In this document: piece by piece, positions 9,022 to 17,760 of the stretch
Position numbering within the stretch: position 1 is the first letter of the stretch
Layout: each line of letters starts with the position of its first letter
Source of the DNA: Rhizobium etli CFN 42
GTDB taxonomy: Bacteria; Pseudomonadota; Alphaproteobacteria; Rhizobiales; Rhizobiaceae
Length of the DNA stretch: 64,000 nt
NCBI RefSeq assembly: GCF_000092045.1
Contig: NC_007761.1
Location: 1,057,001 to 1,121,000, forward strand
Reading direction: 5' to 3'
The notes under the pieces: generated by a model
Seen by the model: only the letters and a program-made list of their open reading frames with translations
Database searches by the model: none
What the model was told of the DNA's origin: nothing
Translations under genes and position numbers: made by a program

Positions 9022-9058
9022 AGAGGGCCAAGGTGTCGATCACCCTGGCCCTCTTTTT
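9022..9058 (+). terminator. Rho-independent terminator after the PIN module
   Basis: AGAGGGCCA with AGGTG pairs with CACC and TGGCCCTCT around a TCGAT loop, and the stem is followed by a run of T. It lies 36 bp beyond the PIN stop codon. Confidence 0.85.
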
Positions 9059-9177
9059 CTGTCCCTCTATGGCGAAGGGGCTCCGGGCGCGAGCCTCAGG
9101 CCGAGCCCCGAAAGATTGATGGCAAATCCTAATGGACACTCAGAGATATCGCTGGACGGCGCCCGCTGGAGTATACC

Positions 9178-10200
9178 CTATTGGACGATGATGCGGGACT
9201 GTTTGGAGTCACGCCCTTGGTGACTTTTGACCGCCATTTCGTCGGCGGTAAGCTCAAGCGTGTATTCGTTGATTGCTGGCAGGTAGCGGAGTGGCAGCGG
9301 GTTCTTTGCGTGCGGATTATGCACTACTGCCATAGGTTCGGATTTGTGCAGCGTAGAACCGTAGCCGAGATCAACCGCCCATATGGCGCTAATCGGCGCG
9401 AAGCTCGGGTCGTGGAATGTGTCGGCGGGGACATCGGCGCCCTTTGGTCTAGCCAAGCGCGGGCGGTGCGAATGTCCAGCCGAAACCTGCTCAAGTGTAA
9501 GTCGGTTGATTTTGATAGCATAGGGTCCGACCGAGCAAGTCGCTTCAACGGCAAGAGGAAACTGCGAGATGCCCTCGAATTGTGGAAAGCCATCGCCTTT
9601 CCCGAAACCGCCGCCCCGCAGCAGCAAGCCATTCACTGCTATAACGTAAATGTCGTCTTCGCTAACTATTCCTGAAGCCAAATACCCCGCCTTACCCTGT
9701 GATGGGTTTCCGCGAAGCTTCTCTGCTTTCTCTTTGATTGCAGCCGTCCAACGAAGAAGAATGGGTTCCGCAGGAAAATCTACTGCACTACCCGGCGTGT
9801 GTTCCAACCATTCCACCGGAATGTTGGTCGGAAGCGGCGTAATGACTTCCACCCATATCGTCTTGCCTCCATGCTCCAGGCGGAAATCAGGCCCGGGTTC
9901 CTGGTGCGTTGGCTGCAAGCCCGCATGAAGCAGCCGGTCGGCTAGAAAAACTTCCGACATAGCGCCCCAAAAGAGACCATCATCCGGCCCGTTGAGACGC
10001 GCCAAAGCACCTCTATCCAACAAGCCCGCTGCCAAGACTTTTTCGCAAGCCGCGAATACAGCAGACCGCCACATTTTCGCGGTCGGATGTTCGCCTGGAA
10101 TGCGCTGGGAGATGGTTTCTTTCAGCGCTTCAAGAGTGGTCGCCAATAGCAAAGTCCTTCGACGTTTGATCAGTTCGCAGCGAGGTGCGTTCACCAGCAA
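9178..10200 (-). CDS. Hypothetical protein, possible PD-(D/E)XK-like fold
   Basis: This 340-residue protein is not one I can place in a family. A segment near residue 104 reads EPGPDFRLEHGGKTIWVEVI, which resembles the core of PD-(D/E)XK nuclease folds (PD, a hairpin, then an acidic strand), but the last motif position is VEVI rather than ExK, so activity is uncertain. The N-terminus is helical and basic. It converges on the PIN module and lies in the same lower-GC patch after tRNA-Gln. The start is taken as the ATG at 10200; internal starts are possible. Confidence 0.6.
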   Translation of the reverse strand: MLVNAPRCELIKRRRTLLLATTLEALKETISQRIPGEHPTAKMWRSAVFAACEKVLAAGLLDRGALARLNGPDDGLFWGAMSEVFLADRLLHAGLQPTHQEPGPDFRLEHGGKTIWVEVITPLPTNIPVEWLEHTPGSAVDFPAEPILLRWTAAIKEKAEKLRGNPSQGKAGYLASGIVSEDDIYVIAVNGLLLRGGGFGKGDGFPQFEGISQFPLAVEATCSVGPYAIKINRLTLEQVSAGHSHRPRLARPKGADVPADTFHDPSFAPISAIWAVDLGYGSTLHKSEPMAVVHNPHAKNPLPLRYLPAINEYTLELTADEMAVKSHQGRDSKQSRIIVQ

Positions 10201-10317
10201 ACACTGATTCGCGGTGCATATCGAGACGGAAGCGCATGGGGGAAACCGCTCGGATCGATCAGGACGGGACGCCTCGAATATGTGACACCCAAAGATTAAG
10301 GCGTGGAGTAAAATCAG

Positions 10318-10667
10318 TTATCTAACACAGCACTTTTTGTATATCTTTCCGCTGCCACACGGACGCAGCGCGTTTCGCCCGATCTTGTTGAACTGCATCG
10401 CTGGTAACTCAATAACCTCAGCGGCATTTCGAGCATTTCAGTTATTGCGTCGAGCGCAAAAACGTCAATCACCAACGGCGTGAAAATTTGCTCTGTTGTT
10501 TTGTACTTCAATAGTTGTCGCGCCTGGAATGCTAATGCGGGATAGTGGTCTGTCACTATCGCCATGGGGAAAATCAGGCGTGGCTTCTTAATCGAAATGA
10601 CAACATCGTCGCGGCAACGAAACGTGACAGAAGGGTCGCCCGGCCCGCGAGATCCAAAGTTTTTAAA
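10318..10667 (-). pseudogene. Frameshifted SEC-C motif protein remnant
   Basis: On the minus strand an open stretch from 10667 runs through MAIVTDHYPALAFQARQLL (ATG at 10565) to ITEMLE. It then continues one frame over as AAEVIELPAMQFNKIGRN and ends PCGSGKIYKKCCVR before TAA at 10318. This is a SEC-C zinc-binding tail (consensus CPCGSGKKYKKCC) in which the first Cys has become Arg. One frameshift, the missing Cys and the lack of a clear start point to decay. Most of the 10201-10857 gap is this relic. Confidence 0.6.
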
Positions 10668-10857
10668 CTAACGATTGTCTTAGACGTATCGCCTTTCACT
10701 CCTCCATGCCAGCGAGGAACTCTGTCAGCCTCGAACAAAAACAGACGCAGTAAGAACGCTTGACGGTCATGTCTAAGGTGAGGGGTAAACCTTGCCGTTA
10801 CGATGGTTTTGGCGGCAGCCGGATGCTCTCGCTACGTTCACAGGTGGGAAGGTTGCT

Positions 10858-11634
10858 CTACCCGCGCTCTGCGAACAACCGCACCCCAGTCAACTCCGCC
10901 AGCCTCCCCACCAACGCCTCCTGAAACCCCACATCGCCAACCTCCGCCGCCGCCTCCCGTCGCTGCCGGTGATACCAATACCCGCCGCTGACCTTCGCCG
11001 CGCCCTCATCGCTCGTCGCCAGCCACGTCTGCGTGAGATGCCCCATCTCCAGATCATCGGGCGCGCCGGCGCCGCCCATTTTGGTCGGCACCCAGCCGGG
11101 ATCGACGGCGTTGCTGAGAGCATCCGGCCAGTGGCGGGCGAGGGCGGCGAGGGTGGCGATGTAGAGCTTGCTTTCCGAATAGGCCTGGCTGGCATTCCAT
11201 GGCCGCCGCTTCCAGTCGATATCGTCGAGGGTGCTGGCGCCGCTGCGGTGCATGCCGCTCGAGAGATAGATCAGGCGGTCGGGGCGGGTGATCCAGGCGG
11301 TGAGGAGATAGGGGGCGAGCACGTTGACCGCCAGCGTCTTGGCGTGACCTTCCGGCGTTTCGCCGCGGCTGCGCTCGAGGTAGATGCCGGCATTGTGGAT
11401 GACGGCGTCCATGCGGCCGAAGGCGTTGACCTGGTCGGCGATGGAGCGGGTCTCGGCGGCGCTGGCGAGATCGCCGATGACGAGGCTGAGGGCGGCGGCT
11501 GACGTGTCTGCGATGGCGGCGGCGCGCTGGCGGGAGCGGGCGTGCAGGACGACGTCATGGCCTTGGCTGATGAGGGTGCGGGCGGCGGCAAGCCCGAGGC
11601 CATCGGTGGAACCGGTGATGAAGATGCGGCTCAT
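10858..11634 (-). CDS. Short-chain dehydrogenase/reductase
   Basis: The 258-residue SDR has the cofactor motif TGSTDGLG at the N-terminus, VIHNAGIYLE in the middle and the catalytic YSESK. The Ser of IYLSSGMH completes the triad. These are classical NAD(P)-dependent oxidoreductases; the substrate is not evident. The start is placed at the ATG at 11634 because AGAGGA precedes it and the longer frame to 11799 reads through repeat DNA. It appears monocistronic. Confidence 0.88.
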   Translation of the reverse strand: MSRIFITGSTDGLGLAAARTLISQGHDVVLHARSRQRAAAIADTSAAALSLVIGDLASAAETRSIADQVNAFGRMDAVIHNAGIYLERSRGETPEGHAKTLAVNVLAPYLLTAWITRPDRLIYLSSGMHRSGASTLDDIDWKRRPWNASQAYSESKLYIATLAALARHWPDALSNAVDPGWVPTKMGGAGAPDDLEMGHLTQTWLATSDEGAAKVSGGYWYHRQRREAAAEVGDVGFQEALVGRLAELTGVRLFAERG

Positions 11635-11800
11635 GGGGTTTCCTCTCGCGGTGGCGGGGTGGGGGCAGAGTGCTTGGGTGCGGGTGCTTGGGTCAAGTCT
11701 GAGGACGACGGAGGGTGGGGAGGGGGATTGGATGGAGGCGAGAAGTGGAGCGAGTCCGGCCAGAGTGCGGGTGCGATTTTTGCAGGCCGGTTCCCACATA

Positions 11801-12056
11801 CTCCGTCATCCTCGGGCTTGACCCGAGGATCCATGCGGCGAGTGCTGTGCTGGCCGTCGGCAGTGGGAACGGCAGGGGGCATCCTATCCGCGAACGTCTG
11901 AAGGTCGAGTGCTGCGTGTGGATCCTCGGGTCAAGCCCGAGGATGACGGAGAGAGGGGTGAGGCTCCGGCTGGAGCCGCAATGCCGTCAGGCGGATGAGG
12001 GGGCGGGCTTCAAGCGCCGGCATGGGTCCTCGGGTCAAGCCCGAGGACGACGGAGG
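11801..12056. repeat. Three short palindromic intergenic repeats
   Basis: Copies lie at 11801-11835, 11918-11952 and 12021-12056. The core is TCCTCGGG, CTTGA or TCAAG, then CCCGAGGA, and the flanks include GACGGAG. The first copy is inverted relative to the other two. Related or diverged copies occur at 32964, 41821, 42021, 43361 and 43417. They fill most of the 11635-12094 gap, where I see no gene. Confidence 0.8.
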
Positions 12057-12094
12057 GGGAGGAGGGCCCTTGCCAAACCCTCTGCCGGTCGCAC

Positions 12095-12712
12095 TCACGC
12101 GCCCGCTTCCCGCCGCCGCTCCGCTCCCGCCGCAATCGTCACCACCAGCTCATCCACCTCCCGTGCCAGCCGCTCCAGCGGCAATCCCACGAAGCGGCCC
12201 TCCAGGCTGATGCTGACCACGCCGTGGACGGCGCTGAAGAGGGTGCGGGCGCGGATGGCGCGGTCTTCGGGCGGCATGTCGGGCTGCAGTTCGGCGAGCG
12301 GTTCGGCGATCACGTCCATCAGGAAGAGGTGTTCGTCGAGGTGCCATTGCGGCGTCGGGCTGGTGTCGGGGGGGAAGTGGTCGAACAGCGCCTTCCAGAG
12401 GTTGCGGTGCTCGACGGCGAAGGCGAGGTAGCCTTGGGCGAGGTTGCGCAGGCGGTCGGTCGGGCTTTTGTCGCGGGCTGCGGGCAGGGTCAGCTTCGCT
12501 TCCAAGGCCTTCAGCGTCCAAGAGTTGACGTGGATGACGAGCTCGGCGAGGTCGGAGAAGACGGTGTAGAGGCCGCCGAGCGCGCAGCCGGCGTCCTGGG
12601 TGATGTCGCGGGCGCGCAGATTGGTCAGCCCGTCGCGGGCGATGCGCTCGCGCGCCGCCTCGATCAGCCGCGCCTTCAAATCCTCGCGTTTTTCTTCTCG
12701 CCTGCCGGCCAT
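12095..12712 (-). CDS. TetR-family transcriptional regulator
   Basis: The 205-residue protein has a TetR N-terminal helix-turn-helix (TNLRARDITQDAGCALGGLY, then TVFSD) and a ligand-type C-terminal domain. The ATG at 12712 was preferred over 12748, whose extra residues would be read from the operator region. It faces the PspA/YiaA operon across an intergenic region with three copies of TGAACG-N-CGTTCA-type sites, so it very probably represses itself and the divergent operon. The inducer is unknown. Confidence 0.88.
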   Translation of the reverse strand: MAGRREEKREDLKARLIEAARERIARDGLTNLRARDITQDAGCALGGLYTVFSDLAELVIHVNSWTLKALEAKLTLPAARDKSPTDRLRNLAQGYLAFAVEHRNLWKALFDHFPPDTSPTPQWHLDEHLFLMDVIAEPLAELQPDMPPEDRAIRARTLFSAVHGVVSISLEGRFVGLPLERLAREVDELVVTIAAGAERRREAGA

Positions 12713-12734
12713 TAACCATTCCACTTCGATATTT

Positions 12735-12806
12735 TGAACGACGTTCAAAATTTATCTTGAACGTCGTTCATGATTCTGCCATAACAGCACTCGTGAACAA
12801 CGTTCA
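12735..12806. promoter_or_regulatory. Three TetR-type operators in the divergent promoter
   Basis: Near-identical 13-bp palindromes occur at 12735-12747 (TGAACGACGTTCA), 12758-12770 (TGAACGTCGTTCA) and 12794-12806 (TGAACAACGTTCA). They lie between the TetR gene and the PspA-like gene. Their centres are 23 and 36 bp apart. Binding by the adjacent TetR protein is inferred from position and symmetry. Confidence 0.75.
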
Positions 12807-12823
12807 TAAACCGGAGGCAAGAA

Positions 12824-13510
12824 ATGTTCAAACTGATTTCCATTCTCTTGCGGGGCAGGGCGCATGATGCCGAGCAGGCCTTTGCCGATCGCCACGCCGT
12901 GCCGCTGCTGGCCCAGCAGATCCGCGATGCCGCCCAGGCGATCCAGTCGGCGCGCCGCAGCGTCGCCGTCGCCATCGCCCAGAACGAGCAGGAAAAGGCG
13001 CAGCATCAGACGATCGTCAGCCGCATTGCCGATCTCGAAACCCGCGCCTGCGCAGCACTTGATAAGGGCAATGAGGGCCTGGCCCGCGAGGCGGCGGAGG
13101 CGATCGCCTTTCTCGAGGCCGAGCGCGATGCCTCGGTGGCGGCGCAGGCCCAGTTCACCACATCGATCGGCAAGCTGAAGGGCATCGTGCGCTCGGCCGA
13201 GGCGCGGCTGCAGGAGCTGCAGCGCGGCGAGCGGCTGGCCCGCGCCACTGAAGAGGCGCAGAAGCTCGATGTCGTCGTCGCCGGTCCCGGCCTTGCGACG
13301 CTCGATGAGGCCGAGGAGACCTTGGCGCGGCTGCGCCTGCGCCAGAGCCAGAATGAGCTGACGGCCGCCGCGCTGAAGGACATGGAAAGCGCAACGCGGC
13401 CGGCCGGCATCATTGAGAAGCTCGCCAATGCCGGCTGCGGCGCGCCGCTCGCCTCTTCGGCCGATGACGTGCTCGTCCGGCTGAAGAGCCGCATCACCCC
13501 GGCCGCCTGA
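12824..13510 (+). CDS. PspA/IM30 family protein
   Basis: The 228-residue protein is almost entirely helical coiled coil, beginning MFKLISILLRGRAHDAEQAF, the usual amphipathic start of PspA/IM30 proteins. Such proteins bind stressed inner membranes. A DGA-type extracytoplasmic stress system is not visible here; instead the gene lies behind three TetR operators. GGAGG sits 9-10 bp upstream of the ATG. It is followed 47 bp later by a YiaA-like gene, probably in one operon. Confidence 0.85.
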   Translation: MFKLISILLRGRAHDAEQAFADRHAVPLLAQQIRDAAQAIQSARRSVAVAIAQNEQEKAQHQTIVSRIADLETRACAALDKGNEGLAREAAEAIAFLEAERDASVAAQAQFTTSIGKLKGIVRSAEARLQELQRGERLARATEEAQKLDVVVAGPGLATLDEAEETLARLRLRQSQNELTAAALKDMESATRPAGIIEKLANAGCGAPLASSADDVLVRLKSRITPAA

Positions 13511-13557
13511 ACTCATCCATTCCACCATTCACCCCTAAAAATTGAAGGGTCACTACA

Positions 13558-13839
13558 ATGAACGACAGTTTCCAGAAACACTCCGCCAGCTGGGTCAGCT
13601 TCTCCTACATCTCCTTTGGTGCCGCCGCTTTCATGCTGGCGCTCGGCCTCTACATGATGCCGCTCGATCTCTGGGGCAAAGGCTATCTCGCCATGGGCAT
13701 ATTGATGCTGGTGCAGACCACGGTGAACATCACCAAGACGCTGCGCGACAACGCCGAATCCGAGAAGCTGATCCGCAAGGTCGAGGATGCCCGCACGGAA
13801 AAACTGCTCGTCAAATTCAATCGTAGCGATGAAGATTGA
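13558..13839 (+). CDS. YiaA/YiaB-family inner membrane protein
   Basis: The 93-residue protein has two membrane segments (about 12-33 and 40-57) in the YiaA/YiaB arrangement and a charged cytoplasmic tail. AAGGGT precedes the ATG. The family is often found with envelope-stress genes, which fits its position behind the PspA-like gene. Its molecular function is not established. Confidence 0.85.
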   Translation: MNDSFQKHSASWVSFSYISFGAAAFMLALGLYMMPLDLWGKGYLAMGILMLVQTTVNITKTLRDNAESEKLIRKVEDARTEKLLVKFNRSDED

Positions 13840-13849
13840 TCTTCCTTAA

Positions 13850-13900
13850 CCACAGCGCAGAGTTGTTGCCGCATTCAACCAATGGGTAACAACTCTGTGG
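13850..13900 (+). terminator. Hairpin after the PspA/YiaA operon
   Basis: CCACAG and AGAGTTGTTGCC pair with GGGTAACAACTCTGTGG around an A/T-rich loop. The left arm has a short bulge. It lies just after the YiaA stop and before the LplT-Aas gene. No long T-run follows. Confidence 0.5.
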
Positions 13901-13933
13901 CCTTCTCGAGCTGCCCAAAGAAGGACGCCCGCC

Positions 13934-16900
13934 GTGCAACACAATCTGATGACGTCTAGAAAATTCGCGCCGCTGTTCTGGACCCAGTTCCTCACGGCCT
14001 TCAACGACAATTTCCTGAAGAACACGCTGGTGTTCCTCATTCTCTTCAAGATGTCGGCGAGCGAAGGGGCCGCCCTGGTGACGCTTGCCGGCGTCATCCT
14101 CATCGTGCCCTTTCTGCTGCTCTCCGCGCTCGGCGGCGAGCTGGCCGACAAGCACGACAAGGCGAAAATCGCCGAACTCTTGAAACGCTGCGAGATCGGC
14201 ATTGCCGCACTCGCCGTCGTCGGCCTCGGCTTTTCCTCGATTTTTGTGCTGATGGCGGCGCTCTTCGGCTTCGGCGTCGTCTCGGCGCTGTTCGGGCCGA
14301 TCAAATACGGCATCCTGCCCGATCATCTCGAGCGCCGCGACCTGCCGAAGGCCAATGCCTGGATCGAGGGCGGCACCTTCATCGCCATCCTCGCCGGCAC
14401 GATCATAGCCGCACTCGCCTTTTCCAGCGGCGACAATGTGCTGCTGTTCGGCTCGATGATGATGGGGCTGTCGCTGCTCTGCTGGCTGGCCAGCCGGATG
14501 ATCCCGCCTACAGGCTCCAAGGCGCCGGATCTGCAGATCGACCGCAATGTCATCCGCTCCAGCTACACCCTCGTCCGCGAAATCCGCGAAGACAAGCGGC
14601 TATGGCGCTCGGCGCTGATGAACTGCTGGTTCTGGCTGGTCGGCGCCTTCGTGCTGTCGATCCTGCCGACCATGGTGACCGAGCTGCTCGGCGGCTCCGA
14701 GCTCGTCGTTCCCGCCTATCTCACCGTCTTCGCCATCGCCGTCGCCGTCGGCTCGGGCATTGCCGCCTGGATGTCGTCCGGCCGCATCGTGCTGCTGCCG
14801 GCCCCGGTGGGCACGGCGCTGCTCGGCCTCTTCAGCCTCGACCTCGCCTGGAACCTCTGGGGCCTGCAATCCACGACCCATGCGGCGACGATCCTCGATT
14901 TCTTCGCCGGTCAAAATACCATCCGCGTCGCCATCGATCTCGCCGGCATGGCGATCTCGGGTGCCTTCATCGCCGTTCCCACCTTCGCCGGCCTGCAGAC
15001 CTGGGCGCATGAGGACCGCCGCGCCCGCGTCATCGGCGCGGCCAACGTGCTCTCGGCGCTGTTCATCACCGTCGGCCTCGGCCTCGTCGCCGTCATCCAG
15101 GCGCTCGGCGCGTCTATCCCGCAGATTCTGATCGGCCTCGGCATCCTCAATTTCGCTGTCGCCTGGCTGATGCTGAAGACGCTGCCGACCAACCCTTTCC
15201 GCGATTTCATCTCGATCCTGTTCCGCGCCTTCATGCGGCTCGAGGTCGAGGGGCTGGAGAATATCAAGAAGGCCGGCCGGGCGCCGATCATTGCGCTGAA
15301 CCATGTCAGCCTGCTCGATGGTGCGCTCGCGCTCGCCATCACCGAGGAGGAGCCGACCTTTGCGGTCGACTACAAGATCGCCCAGGCCTGGTGGGTGCGG
15401 CCCTTCCTGAAAATGTGCAAATTCCTGCCGCTTGACCCCACAAAGCCGATGGCGACCCGCTCGCTGATCAAGGTGGTGCAGGAGGGCAGTCCGATCGGCA
15501 TCTTCCCCGAGGGCCGCCTGACGGTGACCGGAACGCTGATGAAGGTCTATGACGGTGCGGCCATGGTCGCCGACAAGACCGGCTCGATGGTCGTGCCGGT
15601 CAAGATCGACGGGCTGGAGAAGAGCTATCTCTCCTATCTCGATAACGGCAAGATCCGCCGCCGGCTGTTTCCCAAGGTCAAGGTCACCATTCTTGAGCCG
15701 GTTAAGCTTGAGGTACCGCCGGAGCTCAAAGGTCGCAAGCGCCGCACGGCGGCGGGCGCTGCTCTCTATCAGGTGATGTCGAACCTGTTGTTCGAGACCG
15801 CCGATACTTCGTCGACCGTGCTCGGCCGCGTCATCCAGGCGGCCCAGGAATTCGGCATGAAAAAGCTCGCCGTCGAAGATCCGGTCACCGGCAGCCTCAG
15901 CTATGGCAAGCTGTTGACGGGTGCCGCCGTGCTCGGCGCAAAATTCCGCGACCGCTTCCCGGAGGCAAACATCGGCGTCATGCTGCCGAATGCCAATGGC
16001 GCTGCCGCCACCATTCTCGGCGTCATGAGCGCAGGCAAGGTGCCGGCGATGCTGAACTTCACCGCGGGTGCTGCCAATATCCTCTCCGCCTGCAGGGCCG
16101 CCGAGGTGAAACATCTGCTGACCTCGCGCGCCTTCGTCGCCCGGGCCAAGCTCGGCCCTGTCGTCGAGGAGCTGCAAAAGCAGGTGACGATCGTCTGGCT
16201 CGATGATTTGAGAGCCGAGGTGGGCCTCGTCGACAAGATCCGCGGCCTGCTGCGCAAGAGCCGGCCGCTGGTGAAGCGCCGGCCGGATGATCCGGCCGTC
16301 ATCCTCTTCACCTCAGGTTCGGAAGGCACGCCGAAGGGCGTGGTGCTGACCCACCGCAACATCCTGTCGAACGCCGCCCAGGCCGCCGCCCGCATCGACT
16401 TCCACAGCGGCGACAAGGTGTTCAACATCCTGCCGGTCTTCCATTCCTTCGGGCTGACGGCGGGCACCGTGCTGCCGCTGATCTCGGGCGTGCCGGTCTA
16501 TTTCTATCCGTCGCCGCTGCATTACCGCATCGTGCCGGAGCTGATCTATGTCTCCAATGCCACGATCATCTTCGGCACCGATACCTTCCTCAACGGTTAT
16601 GCCAGGACGGCGCATCCCTATGATTTCCGCTCGATCCGCTACATCTTCTCCGGCGCCGAGCCGGTGAAGGCCTCGACCCGCAACACCTATATGGAAAAAT
16701 TCGGCCTGCGCATCCTGGAAGGTTACGGCGTCACCGAAACCGCGCCTGTTATTTCCATCAACACGCCGATGTACAACCGCTCCGGCACGGTCGGCAAAAT
16801 CCTGCCGGGCATGGAATGGAAGCTCGAACCGGTGCCCGGCATCGATGAGGGCGGAAGGCTGCATGTGCGCGGCGCCAATGTCATGGCCGGTTATCTCCGC

Positions 16901-17329
16901 GCCGAAAAGCCCGGCGTGCTCGAGCCGCTCGCCGATGGCTGGCACGATACCGGCGACATCGTCACCATCGACGAGGACGGCTTCGTCAAGATCCGCGGCC
17001 GCGCCAAGCGCTTCGCCAAGATCGGCGGCGAAATGATCTCGCTCGCCGCCGTCGAAACGCTCGCCGCCGAACTCTGGCCGGGCGCGCTCTCCGTCGTCTC
17101 GTCGCTGCCCGACCCCAAGAAGGGCGAGCGCTTGGTGCTGCTCACCGACGCCGAAACCGCCACCCGCGCCGAATTCCTCGCCTTCGCCAAGTCGAAGGGC
17201 GCCATGGACATGATGGTCCCGGCCGAGGTCACCATCGGCAAGGTGCCGGTGCTCGGCTCCGGCAAGGTCGATTTCGTCGCGGCCCGCAAGCTGGCAGAGA
17301 GCGTGGCTGAGAAGGGGGAGGCGGCTTAG
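13934..17329 (+). CDS. aas: Fused LplT-Aas: lysophospholipid transporter, acyltransferase and acyl-ACP synthetase
   Basis: This 1131-residue protein joins three parts. Residues ~1-420 form an LplT-like MFS transporter (QFLTAFNDNFLKN start). Residues ~430-620 are a PlsC-type acyltransferase with NHVSLLDGA (HX4D) and FPEGRLT. Residues ~650-1131 are an AMP-forming acyl ligase with LFTSGSEGTPKGVVLTHRN and EGYGVTETAP. In E. coli LplT and Aas are separate proteins that import and re-acylate lysophosphatidylethanolamine; here they are one chain. A GTG at 13934 is placed well after AAGGAC; an ATG at 13949 is the alternative. Confidence 0.92.
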   Translation: MQHNLMTSRKFAPLFWTQFLTAFNDNFLKNTLVFLILFKMSASEGAALVTLAGVILIVPFLLLSALGGELADKHDKAKIAELLKRCEIGIAALAVVGLGFSSIFVLMAALFGFGVVSALFGPIKYGILPDHLERRDLPKANAWIEGGTFIAILAGTIIAALAFSSGDNVLLFGSMMMGLSLLCWLASRMIPPTGSKAPDLQIDRNVIRSSYTLVREIREDKRLWRSALMNCWFWLVGAFVLSILPTMVTELLGGSELVVPAYLTVFAIAVAVGSGIAAWMSSGRIVLLPAPVGTALLGLFSLDLAWNLWGLQSTTHAATILDFFAGQNTIRVAIDLAGMAISGAFIAVPTFAGLQTWAHEDRRARVIGAANVLSALFITVGLGLVAVIQALGASIPQILIGLGILNFAVAWLMLKTLPTNPFRDFISILFRAFMRLEVEGLENIKKAGRAPIIALNHVSLLDGALALAITEEEPTFAVDYKIAQAWWVRPFLKMCKFLPLDPTKPMATRSLIKVVQEGSPIGIFPEGRLTVTGTLMKVYDGAAMVADKTGSMVVPVKIDGLEKSYLSYLDNGKIRRRLFPKVKVTILEPVKLEVPPELKGRKRRTAAGAALYQVMSNLLFETADTSSTVLGRVIQAAQEFGMKKLAVEDPVTGSLSYGKLLTGAAVLGAKFRDRFPEANIGVMLPNANGAAATILGVMSAGKVPAMLNFTAGAANILSACRAAEVKHLLTSRAFVARAKLGPVVEELQKQVTIVWLDDLRAEVGLVDKIRGLLRKSRPLVKRRPDDPAVILFTSGSEGTPKGVVLTHRNILSNAAQAAARIDFHSGDKVFNILPVFHSFGLTAGTVLPLISGVPVYFYPSPLHYRIVPELIYVSNATIIFGTDTFLNGYARTAHPYDFRSIRYIFSGAEPVKASTRNTYMEKFGLRILEGYGVTETAPVISINTPMYNRSGTVGKILPGMEWKLEPVPGIDEGGRLHVRGANVMAGYLRAEKPGVLEPLADGWHDTGDIVTIDEDGFVKIRGRAKRFAKIGGEMISLAAVETLAAELWPGALSVVSSLPDPKKGERLVLLTDAETATRAEFLAFAKSKGAMDMMVPAEVTIGKVPVLGSGKVDFVAARKLAESVAEKGEAA

Positions 17330-17367
17330 GCGGACTTAGGTTTGGGGCGCCGCGTCCTGCGGCACCC

Positions 17368-17566
17368 CCCTCTGCCCTGCCGGGCGCCGGGGCGAGCCGC
17401 AGGTCTCGCCCGTCCTTCGGACCCCCCACAAGGAGGGAGATCGGCAGGAGGCCAACGCTCGGTCCCACTCTGCCGATATTCCAAATGGCAATTATTTGGG
17501 GAAGCCCTAACGTCTATCCGATCTCCCCCCTTGTGGGGGAGATGTCCGGCAGGACAGAGGGGGGTG
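17368..17566. repeat. Inverted intergenic repeats of the Rhizobium type
   Basis: Two inverted relatives of one repeat lie here. Around 17427-17446 it reads CCCCACAAGGAGGGAGATC, and around 17520-17543 it reads GATCTCCCCCCTTGTGGGGG, each next to CCCTCTG/CAGAGGG and GCCGGGC/GTCCGGC stretches. A third partial copy is near 17698-17718. They occupy the 17330-17760 gap; I see no gene there. Confidence 0.65.
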
Positions 17567-17760
17567 CCCCCTGCCACGCAGCCAACAGACGCACGCTGCC
17601 ATTGCCGGCCTCTGGCAGGAGCGTCCCCTCAACCTCCCTCATACCAGTGACATCCCTCGGGCGAAGGGCACAGGAATGAGGGAAGAGAGATGAGTGCCTG
17701 CCCGGCAGGGCAGAGAGGGGTTCCCGCTACTACGCGCCAACAGAAGCGCACCACGACCGG

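Noticed and set aside
7658..10857. Integrated element with direct repeats at tRNA-Gln
   Set aside because: I looked for a second copy of the tRNA 3' end on the right side and for an integrase and found neither, so only an accessory patch is claimed.
11801..12056. CRISPR array
   Set aside because: The repeats are palindromic, in both orientations and irregularly spaced, and there are no cas genes; they are dispersed intergenic palindromes.
14600..16177. 525-residue minus-strand frame
   Set aside because: It is antisense to the LplT-Aas gene and has the low-complexity composition of a shadow frame.
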